This document shows positions 1 through 5,146 of a stretch of DNA of 6,946 bases, in pieces. Every line of letters begins with the position of its first letter. Positions within the stretch are counted from its first letter, which is position 1. The translations under genes and the position numbers were made by a program. The notes below the pieces were generated by a model. The model did not search any database, had not been told where the DNA came from, and saw only the letters and a program-made list of their open reading frames with translations. The DNA lies in contig JAICXU010000165.1 of NCBI GenBank assembly GCA_025934595.1, positions 1-6,946 on the forward strand, read 5' to 3'. The DNA is from Polyangiaceae bacterium (lineage in GTDB: Bacteria; Myxococcota_A; Polyangia; Polyangiales; Polyangiaceae).

Positions 1-792
1 GATCCGCACCCCGGCAACATCATCATCATGGGCACGCCCGAAGAGCCGGTGATCGGCCTCATCGACGTCGGCATGGTCGGCCGGCTGTCGCCCGAGATGC
101 GCGACAAGACCGTCGACCTCATGGTGGCCGCCGCGCGCAAAGATGCGTACGGCGTGGCTGACGCGGTCTACCTGATCGGCCGGCCCACGAAAAAAGTCGA
201 CATGCGCGAGTACCGCGCCGAAGCGGCGATGCTCGCCGAAAAATATCTCGGCAAGCCTCTGAAAGAGATCGAGCTCTCTTCGATGATCCGCGATCTCGTG
301 CAAGGCGCGATGAAGTACGGCATCGAGGTGCCCACCGATTTCATGATGGTCGGCAAAGCTCTGATGACGCTCGAGGGCATCGGCAAGCAGCTCGATCCCG
401 ACCTCGACGTCTTCAGCGAAGCGAGCCCGTACTTCATGGATCTGCTCCGCCGTCGCTACTCACCGCAGCGAATCGGCAACGAGCTTTGGCGCGGCATGGA
501 GCAACTCTCGCGCGCCGGCTACGACATGCCGATGCAGCTCCGCGAGGTGCTGGAAGATCTGCGGCTCGGAAGATTGAGCGTGAGGACGCTCGATCCCGAA
601 TTGCCGCGCTCGCTCGATCGCGTGGGACGCCGTATTTTCAGCGCGATCGTCGTCGCGACGCTCCTCGGCTCGGGCACATTGTTATTGAGCCGCGACAAGC
701 ATTTCGAAATCGCGATCGTGATGGTGGTGTTCGCCGCGATGATCTGGCTCGGCCACGCCGCGCTGGACTTGCGACGCGGCCCGAAAAGATAG
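1..792 (+). CDS. ABC1/UbiB (AarF) family atypical kinase, C-terminal part
   Basis: This gene is cut by the left edge of the window; 263 codons remain, roughly the C-terminal half of a family that is usually about 450-560 residues. The visible part opens with DPHPGN, the family's metal-binding and catalytic-loop signature. At residues 21-28 comes IDVGMVGR, the counterpart of the kinase DFG motif, here with Val in place of Phe. A helical C-lobe follows. The protein ends in two hydrophobic segments (about residues 206-224 and 230-248) and a basic tail, as in membrane-anchored UbiB proteins. Family members are atypical ATP-binding kinases/ATPases; UbiB supports ubiquinone biosynthesis at the inner membrane. 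The N-terminal KxGQ region is outside the window, so UbiB cannot be told from a paralogue. It stops at 790-792, 14 bp from the convergent stop of the acyl-CoA dehydrogenase. The family is secure; the exact substrate is not. Confidence 0.93.
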   Translation, partial: DPHPGNIIIMGTPEEPVIGLIDVGMVGRLSPEMRDKTVDLMVAAARKDAYGVADAVYLIGRPTKKVDMREYRAEAAMLAEKYLGKPLKEIELSSMIRDLVQGAMKYGIEVPTDFMMVGKALMTLEGIGKQLDPDLDVFSEASPYFMDLLRRRYSPQRIGNELWRGMEQLSRAGYDMPMQLREVLEDLRLGRLSVRTLDPELPRSLDRVGRRIFSAIVVATLLGSGTLLLSRDKHFEIAIVMVVFAAMIWLGHAALDLRRGPKR

Positions 793-806
793 ACCTCGAC
801 CTCGAC

Positions 807-1964
807 CTACAGAGACCGCGCGATGAGCTCCTTCATGATCTCATTCGCTCCGGCGTAAATTCTCTGCACGCGCGCGTCGGCGTACATCTGCGCGATCGGA
901 TACTCGGCCATGTAGCCGTAGCCGCCGAAGAGCTGCAGGCAGTCGTCGATCACTTTGCATTGCATGTCGCTCGTCCAATATTTCGCCATCGACGCGAGCA
1001 CCGTGTCGCACGTGCCGCCCTCGAGCGCTTGGATGCAGCGATCGAGAAACGTGCGCGCGATGGTGGTCGTCGTCTTCGACTCGGCGAGCACGAAACGCGT
1101 GTTTTGTAGCTCGAAAAGCGTCTTTCCGAACGCGCGTCGCTCTTTCACGTACTCGGTCGTGATGCGCACCGCGAGCTCCATCGCGCAGACCGCGCCGATC
1201 GCGACGATGACGCGCTCGTAGGGCAGCTCGTTCATCAATTGCGCGAAGCCGCGACCGGGCTGACCGCCGAGAAGATTCGCAGCGGGCACCTTCACGTTCT
1301 CGAAGAAGAGCTCGCAGGTGTCTTGGCCGTGCTGGCCGAGCTTCTCGAGATTTTTCCCGACGCGATATCCTTCCGCGCCGCGCGTCTCGACGAGGAGGAG
1401 CGAGATTCCTTTCGCGCCAGGATCGTCGCTCGTGCGCACGACGAGCACGATCAAATCCGCGAGCGAGCCGTTCGAGATGAACGTCTTCGCGCCATCGACG
1501 ACATAATGATCGCCCTCGAGCCGCGCCGTCGTGCGAATGCCTTGCAAATCGGAGCCGGCGCCGGGCTCGGTCATGCCGATCGCGCCGATCAGCTCGCCGG
1601 TCGCCATGCGCGGCAAGAAGCTCTTTTTCTGCGCTTCGGTGCCTTGGTTGAGAATGTAGTGCGCGGCGATCGCGTGCACGGCGACGTTCATCGCCGTGTC
1701 GTTGCCGTACATCAGCTCTTCGAAGAAGATCGCTTGATGCGCGAACGTGCCGCCGCTGCCGCCGTACGCTTCCGGGATGTCCGCGCAGAGCACGCCGAGC
1801 GCGCCGGCTTTCGTCCATACCTCACGATCGACGCACTGCTGCTTTCGCCAACGCGCTTGGTGCGGCACGACCTCCGCGGCGACGAAGCGGCGCACCTCCG
1901 CGCGCATCGCATCGAGCTCCGGCGACGACGACCAGGGAGAAACGTACGGCACGATCTTCTGCAT
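807..1964 (-). CDS. acyl-CoA dehydrogenase (LCAD/isovaleryl-CoA dehydrogenase-like)
   Basis: This is an FAD flavoprotein that catalyses alpha,beta-dehydrogenation of an acyl-CoA and passes electrons to ETF. The 385 residues match the usual family length. The first family signature, GMTEPGAGSD, lies near residues 130-139, and the second, LFGGYGYMAEYPIAQMYAD, near residues 345-363. RRAFGKTLFELQ marks the C-terminal helical domain. At the C-terminal position where short- and medium-chain enzymes carry the base (YEG), this protein has Ala (YAGANEI). A Glu instead sits in ELPYERV (about residue 250), the helix-G position used by long-chain and isovaleryl-CoA dehydrogenases. Chain length cannot be read from sequence. 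I start at ATG 1964, with AGG 9 nt upstream; a TTG at 1973 would add three residues but lies inside a hairpin. It follows atpE in the same direction after 44 bp and may be read through from the ATP-synthase genes. Confidence 0.95.
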   Translation of the reverse strand: MQKIVPYVSPWSSSPELDAMRAEVRRFVAAEVVPHQARWRKQQCVDREVWTKAGALGVLCADIPEAYGGSGGTFAHQAIFFEELMYGNDTAMNVAVHAIAAHYILNQGTEAQKKSFLPRMATGELIGAIGMTEPGAGSDLQGIRTTARLEGDHYVVDGAKTFISNGSLADLIVLVVRTSDDPGAKGISLLLVETRGAEGYRVGKNLEKLGQHGQDTCELFFENVKVPAANLLGGQPGRGFAQLMNELPYERVIVAIGAVCAMELAVRITTEYVKERRAFGKTLFELQNTRFVLAESKTTTTIARTFLDRCIQALEGGTCDTVLASMAKYWTSDMQCKVIDDCLQLFGGYGYMAEYPIAQMYADARVQRIYAGANEIMKELIARSL

Positions 1965-1991
1965 GCCGCGCAACCTAGCCTAGGTCGCGGC
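1965..1991 (-). promoter_or_regulatory. hairpin abutting the acyl-CoA dehydrogenase start codon
   Basis: Plus-strand GCCGCG (1965-1970) is complementary to CGCGGC (1986-1991). Inside these arms, ACCTAG and CTAGGT (1973-1978, 1980-1985) are also inverted. In the minus-strand RNA this gives a stem of about 11 bp with a three-base loop and a 2-nt bulge. It ends directly at the ATG and covers the AGG ribosome-binding-like sequence. No U-tract follows it on the minus strand, so a classic terminator is unlikely. It may act as a translation brake or a processing site between atpE and this gene. The pairing is visible in the sequence; the function is inferred. Confidence 0.4.
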
Positions 1992-2008
1992 CCGAGTTTT
2001 GGTCTTCT

Positions 2009-2353
2009 TCAGATCTTGCCGATGATCATCATCGCGATGACGAGCCCGAAGAGAACGAGCGACTCGATCAGCGCGAGGCCGAGAATCATCGGCGTCATGA
2101 TCTTGCCGGACGCGCCCGGGTTACGCGCGATGCCTTCGAGAGCGGCTGCTGCGGCGCGACCCTGACCGAGGCCGCCGCCGAGAACGCCGAGACCCATGCA
2201 GATGCCGCCGCCGATGGCCGCCCACATCTTCACGTCGTTGCCGTTGGAGCCCAGCTTGCTGGCTGCGTCCTGGGCGAAGGCGGAGGAAGTCCAAAGCAGG
2301 GTGACGAGCGACGCCGAGAGCGCCGAGAGACCGAGCTTTTTCTGAGTCGACAT
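2009..2353 (-). CDS. atpE: F-type ATP synthase subunit c, with an N-terminal signal-like extension
   Basis: This is the rotor-ring proteolipid of the F0 sector. Of its 114 residues, 1-27 look like a cleavable signal peptide: a KK n-region, a hydrophobic core, then SSAFA|QD. Cleavage would leave a mature protein of about 87 residues, close to the classic c-subunit length. Helix 1 (about 44-70) carries the glycine-rich packing motif and ends in GLGQGRAAAA. The polar loop is ALEGIARNPGASG (71-83). Helix 2 (about 86-112) carries the ion-binding carboxylate Glu97 in LALIESLVLFG. Gln64, Glu97 and Ser98 recall part of the Na+-binding set, but the Thr and Tyr of the Ilyobacter site are Leu and Phe here, so coupling to H+ or Na+ is undecided. 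A strong AAAAGGAG lies 9 nt upstream of the ATG. It follows atpB after 109 bp; no atpF follows. Confidence 0.97.
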   Translation of the reverse strand: MSTQKKLGLSALSASLVTLLWTSSAFAQDAASKLGSNGNDVKMWAAIGGGICMGLGVLGGGLGQGRAAAAALEGIARNPGASGKIMTPMILGLALIESLVLFGLVIAMMIIGKI

Positions 2354-2362
2354 CGGGGAATG

Positions 2363-2370
2363 CTCCTTTT
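2363..2370 (-). promoter_or_regulatory. strong ribosome binding site of atpE
   Basis: The minus strand reads AAAAGGAG here, 9 nt before the atpE ATG at 2353. It is the best-placed Shine-Dalgarno sequence in the atp run. That fits the need for many c subunits per a subunit. Confidence 0.8.
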
Positions 2371-2413
2371 GAGCTACTGCGGAAAGAAGGGAGGGTTGGG
2401 GAAGGTGAACCGG

Positions 2414-2447
2414 GCCACGGCGATTACCTGCTTTTTCGCCCCGTGGC
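2414..2447 (-). promoter_or_regulatory. hairpin in the atpB-atpE intergenic region
   Basis: GCCACGG (2414-2420) and CCGTGGC (2441-2447) form a perfect 7-bp inverted repeat. CGA and TCG extend it inward by 3 bp past a 2-nt bulge, closing a 12-nt loop (2424-2435). It lies 16 bp beyond the atpB stop and 60 bp before the atpE start. On the transcribed minus strand it is not followed by a U-run, so it is not an obvious terminator. A 3'-processing or stabilising element that sets different a and c levels is a plausible role, but this is inference. Confidence 0.45.
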
Positions 2448-2462
2448 TAGAGCGTTGTTTGT

Positions 2463-3302
2463 TCAGGCGTGGGCTTCCGCGTCGGCGTGCTCTTCGTCCT
2501 CGTCCTCGTCGTGATGGGCGTGGCCGTGAGCGTGCTCGTCACCGTGATCTTCATGTTCGGTCGCGAGCGAAATGTAGACCGCGGAAAGAAGCGTGAAAAC
2601 GTAAGCCTGCACGGCGATGACGAGCGTGCCGAGCACCATGATGAACACCGGCAAGACCCACATGAAGAGGCTGTGAAAGACGCCGAGCATCAAGTGGTCG
2701 ACCGACATGTTGATCATCAAACGTACCGAGAGCGTGAGCGGACGAATGAGCGTCGAGACGATTTCGAGCGGCAAAATCAGCCATGCCATCCACCACACGG
2801 GACCCGCGAGGTGCTTCACGTAGTTGAAGCCGTTTGCTTGGAGCCCGTAATAATTGAACGCGATGAACACGACGAGCGCCGCGCCGAGCGTGACGTTCCA
2901 CGAGGACGTAGGGGGCGCGAAGCCGGGAATCAAGCCGAGCGTATTCGACAAGAGCACGAACAGAAACGACGTGCACACGACGGGGAAGTATCGTTTGGCA
3001 CGCGCGGCGCCCATCGAATCCTTCATGATGTCGTAAACGAAGCCCACGAGGACTTCGAAGATGGTGCGGAGCGAGAGCGTGTCGTCCGGGAGGACCGCTT
3101 CTTCCGATGACGTGATTTGTCCGCGAATGCGCACGCCGAGAGCGACGAGCGCGAGTGACACGAGGATCGACACGATGATCGGCTCGAGCGTGTGCACCGT
3201 CACGGCCTTGCCGAAGAACGAATGCCCGAACATCTTCGCGAGATCCTTGAGCCAAGGCATCCAGGAAAAGATGTACGTGAAAAACGAGGTGTGCTCGGGC
3301 AT
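2463..3302 (-). CDS. atpB: F-type ATP synthase subunit a, with a His/acid-rich C-terminal tail
   Basis: This is the stator channel subunit of F0, carrying the half-channels through which ions reach the c-ring. The 279 residues contain TM1 (about 39-57), the following LSNTLGLIPGF segment (118-128) and the conserved helix LIRPLTLSVRLMINM, with the essential Arg at 194 (E. coli R210). Asn198, His203 (at the E. coli E219 position, as in mitochondria) and Gln232 (E. coli Q252) are also present. The usual 'FGN' after the Arg reads MIN, a small divergence. Residues 249-279 form an unusual tail with nine His and fourteen Asp/Glu. ATG 3302 is the only start downstream of the in-frame TAA at 3336-3338. 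No ribosome binding site lies close to it; the nearest AAGGAGG ends 28 nt upstream inside a potential hairpin. It sits between atpI and atpE. Confidence 0.97.
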   Translation of the reverse strand: MPEHTSFFTYIFSWMPWLKDLAKMFGHSFFGKAVTVHTLEPIIVSILVSLALVALGVRIRGQITSSEEAVLPDDTLSLRTIFEVLVGFVYDIMKDSMGAARAKRYFPVVCTSFLFVLLSNTLGLIPGFAPPTSSWNVTLGAALVVFIAFNYYGLQANGFNYVKHLAGPVWWMAWLILPLEIVSTLIRPLTLSVRLMINMSVDHLMLGVFHSLFMWVLPVFIMVLGTLVIAVQAYVFTLLSAVYISLATEHEDHGDEHAHGHAHHDEDEDEEHADAEAHA

Positions 3303-3308
3303 GGGATC

Positions 3309-3337
3309 GGAGGGCTCTGAAAACGGCGCTCCTCCTT
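3309..3337 (-). promoter_or_regulatory. Shine-Dalgarno-like AAGGAGG paired with CCTCC ahead of atpB
   Basis: The minus strand has AAGGAGG (plus-strand 3331-3337), 28 nt before the atpB ATG, too far for standard use. CCTCC (plus-strand 3309-3313) lies between it and the start and can pair with GGAGG, helped by a GC/GC step (3314-3315 with 3328-3329) past a one-base bulge. Folding would hide the only good ribosome binding sequence. The complementarity is visible; control of atpB translation is inferred. Confidence 0.4.
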
Positions 3338-3347
3338 ACACCATCCT

Positions 3348-3425
3348 TTTGGGGTCGTCACGACTTACGGCCAGGGGCCGTCCAATTCCAGACGCATTTG
3401 GGCTCGCGCCTAGGACGACCCCAAA
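3348..3425 (-). repeat. 12-bp perfect inverted repeat spanning the atpI-atpB junction
   Basis: TTTGGGGTCGTC (3348-3359) and GACGACCCCAAA (3414-3425) are exact inverted copies separated by 54 nt. One arm encodes the last residues of AtpI and the other lies in the untranslated gap before atpB. Within the loop is a second perfect hairpin, ACGGCC-AGG-GGCCGT (3367-3381). A competing short palindrome, GTCGT-C-ACGAC, lies at 3354-3364. Together these make the junction RNA strongly foldable. No U-tract follows on the minus strand. A processing site, attenuator or protein-binding leader is possible. Confidence 0.5.
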
Positions 3426-3784
3426 GGGGCGAGCGCGATCGCCAGGACGAGGATCGCGTAGCCAGCCAAAAACCCGACTCCCGACGCCCATCCGACCACG
3501 AGGACGAGCGCCGCTCCTGCGAGCACCGACAAAAATCGAAGAGAGCGCAGCACGACGAAGAAGCGTGCGCGTGGCGAGACGCTGTCGCCTCCGTAGGCTG
3601 CGCGGACCGATCGCGCCACCGAGTAAAGATGCAGGGCCGCGAAGAGAGCGCCGAGCGCCACGGACTGCGCCGCGAATCGGCCGTACGCAACGAGCGCGAA
3701 AATCGAGGCGGCGGTGCCGAGCGCGCCTTGTGCGAGAAGCGCGCGCGTCACGATTTTTTCGTCGCCAGGATCCTCAGCTTCCAT
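3410..3784 (-). CDS. atpI: ATP synthase subunit I (AtpI family)
   Basis: This is a 124-residue integral membrane protein. After an acidic N-terminus (MEAEDPGDEK) come four hydrophobic segments at about residues 15-35, 40-57, 82-100 and 102-121, split by a basic, Arg-rich loop (57-83). This is the size and layout of AtpI/ATP-synt_I proteins, which in other bacteria assist c-ring assembly. Sequence conservation in the family is low, so the call rests on topology together with its place directly before atpB. The ATG at 3784 overlaps the end of the upstream atpZ-like gene (ATGGAAGCTGA, 11 nt), which suggests translational coupling. Its last codons form one arm of a 12-bp inverted repeat that reaches towards atpB. 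Confidence 0.85.
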   Translation of the reverse strand: MEAEDPGDEKIVTRALLAQGALGTAASIFALVAYGRFAAQSVALGALFAALHLYSVARSVRAAYGGDSVSPRARFFVVLRSLRFLSVLAGAALVLVVGWASGVGFLAGYAILVLAIALAPLGSS

Positions 3785-4112
3785 GGCTTCGCCGATCGGT
3801 TCGTTTTTTCTCGGCCTCTCTGTCCCCGTCGATCTCGCGCTCGACTTGTTCGAGACGTCGCAGCAGCTTGGCGGCGTCGTCCGCTTCGCGCTCTTTTCGC
3901 TCGTCCTCCGCCGCGTCTTTTTCGAGCTGACGTGCCGTGCGAAATAGAAGCCAAAATCCGCACGAAATCCCGATGAAAAAGCCGATGTAGAGCGCTATGC
4001 CGTGCGTGTGCAGGCGCGCGTCGACCGCTCGGCCGACGAAAAATCCGCCGAGCACCGACCCTGTAAGCTCGAATCCGACCGCGGCGTAGCGCCCGTAGAG
4101 AGGAGAGGGCAT
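3774..4112 (-). CDS. AtpZ-like F0F1-ATPase accessory membrane protein
   Basis: This is a 112-residue protein at the head of the F0 gene run. It has two membrane segments, about residues 8-30 (with the GxxxG-rich GSVLGGFFVG) and 38-58 (IGFFIGISCGFWLLF), typical of the 'ATP synthase gene 1'/AtpZ family. That family is linked to Mg2+/Ca2+ transport or to ATP synthase assembly. The residues after the second helix (about 62-108) are almost entirely charged (Glu, Asp, Arg, Lys) and likely form a cytosolic helix or coiled coil, longer than in short AtpZ proteins. I chose ATG 4112; the open frame continues upstream but would run into the divergent gene and has no membrane-protein character there. It overlaps atpI by 11 nt. 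Confidence 0.82.
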   Translation of the reverse strand: MPSPLYGRYAAVGFELTGSVLGGFFVGRAVDARLHTHGIALYIGFFIGISCGFWLLFRTARQLEKDAAEDERKEREADDAAKLLRRLEQVEREIDGDREAEKKRTDRRSHGS

Positions 4113-4140
4113 GGTGCGCGGCAATGGCTTATCATTGGAA

Positions 4141-4146
4141 GAGGAG
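4141..4146 (+). promoter_or_regulatory. ribosome binding site deciding the start of the barrel protein
   Basis: GAGGAG lies 7 nt before ATG 4154. An in-frame ATG at 4124 has no such sequence and sits only 11 bp from the divergent atpZ start. This supports 4154, which also gives a more compact signal peptide. Confidence 0.65.
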
Positions 4147-4153
4147 CCGGAGC

Positions 4154-5146
4154 ATGCTCGTCTCGACGTCGAGTCATTCAAGACGCGCGCAAGCCTGCGC
4201 GCTACCGTTCGCTTTCGGTGTCGCGCTTGGTTTTGGCTGGATGCTGATTGCGCAGCCGGCGCGCGCGCAAGGCACCGATGCGCCGCTTCCTCCTTTGCCG
4301 CCCAGCACGGACGCGCAAAATCCGCCCGCGGCACAGCCCGCGCAATCACCCGCGTCTTCCGCACAACCCACGCAGCAACCGGGGGTCGTGGTTGCGCCTG
4401 GTGCCGCACCCGATGCCGAGCCGCCGCCGACGGTCGTGCAAGTCGGACCGCCGCCGGTCGGATACCAGCGCACGACCGAAGGCGACGCCGGCGATTTCGA
4501 AGAGCCGAAACACGCGCCGAAGTTTTCGCTCTACACGGGTCTGAACGTCGGCGTCATCGGCTACGGCGGAGATTTTTTCTACAACCAAACCGGCGCGCCC
4601 GAAACCACGGGAAATCTCGTCGGATCGGGCTTGTCCTTCGAGATCGACGTCGGCGCGCGTCTCGGCAAACGCTACATCCCGTATGCGGTGTGGGAGCACG
4701 CGTTCCTCGCGCCAGGACATCGCTTCGAGAACACCGACACGAAAGCGTCGAGCGATTTCGTCGGCCTCGGATTTCGTCTCATCGCCGGCGACGTCGACAG
4801 CGTCGGATTTTTGAGCGACCTCGGCATCGGCTTTCGCGCCGTCACGGTCGCGAACGGCTCGGAGACGTTCAAGATGACCGCGCTCGAGATCGCGCGCCTC
4901 GGGCTCGGCGCCGAGATTCGTTTCTCGAAGCTCTTCACGCTCTCGCCGATGGCGCGCATCTCGGTCGGTCAGATGTCCGACTCGCAAGGCAGCATCACGT
5001 ACGGAGCCGGGCAGGGCGACGGCCAAATGAGCACGTCGTTCAAAGCGAACCAAGGCGGCGTGGCCGGGCAGATCGGCGACAATCCGGTGAACTACGTCAC
5101 CGTCGGTCTCGGCGCGGGCGGCTACTTCGACTTCTTCGGCAAGTAG
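4154..5146 (+). CDS. secreted proline-rich outer-membrane beta-barrel-like protein
   Basis: The product has 330 residues. An RR-containing n-region and a hydrophobic stretch (about 17-34) end in PARA|QG, a convincing signal peptidase I site after Ala38. Residues 41-103 form a Pro/Ala/Gln-rich linker. From about 123 to the end there are alternating hydrophobic/polar strands with frequent Gly and aromatics (KFSLYTGLNVGVIGYGG, FVGLGFRLIAGD, VNYVTVGLGAGGYFDFF), as in small outer-membrane barrels. I recognise no enzyme motif. The linker could span periplasm or interact with peptidoglycan; the protein may be a porin-like or structural outer-membrane protein. It is transcribed away from the atp genes with only 41 bp between starts, so its promoter probably overlaps atpZ. 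Its last 25 bp overlap the end of rdgB on the other strand. Function unknown; export is well supported. Confidence 0.85.
   Translation: MLVSTSSHSRRAQACALPFAFGVALGFGWMLIAQPARAQGTDAPLPPLPPSTDAQNPPAAQPAQSPASSAQPTQQPGVVVAPGAAPDAEPPPTVVQVGPPPVGYQRTTEGDAGDFEEPKHAPKFSLYTGLNVGVIGYGGDFFYNQTGAPETTGNLVGSGLSFEIDVGARLGKRYIPYAVWEHAFLAPGHRFENTDTKASSDFVGLGFRLIAGDVDSVGFLSDLGIGFRAVTVANGSETFKMTALEIARLGLGAEIRFSKLFTLSPMARISVGQMSDSQGSITYGAGQGDGQMSTSFKANQGGVAGQIGDNPVNYVTVGLGAGGYFDFFGK

Noticed and set aside
792..808. Tandem GACCTC units between the kinase and dehydrogenase stops
   Set aside because: Fewer than three 6-bp copies; too short to call a repeat element.
1239..2165. Long plus-strand frame opposite the acyl-CoA dehydrogenase and atpE
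   Set aside because: It crosses two well-identified genes and their gap, and its translation is Arg/Glu-rich noise.
2389..2414. Four G-runs on the plus strand (2389-2391, 2393-2395, 2398-2401, 2412-2414) as a G-quadruplex
   Set aside because: One loop is 10 nt and the G-rich strand is the template for atpE, so the RNA is C-rich; weak case.
2469..3110. Open frame antisense to atpB
   Set aside because: Charged, repetitive translation with no motif; it mirrors the codon bias of atpB.
3365..3397. Ten-codon minus-strand ORF (MRLELDGPWP) in the atpI-atpB gap, a possible leader peptide
   Set aside because: No Shine-Dalgarno, no run of a regulatory amino acid, and its end falls in a hairpin; chance is the simpler explanation.
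4130..4135. TATCAT as a -10 box for the barrel-protein gene
   Set aside because: No -35 element at suitable spacing, and transcription would start on top of the ribosome binding site.
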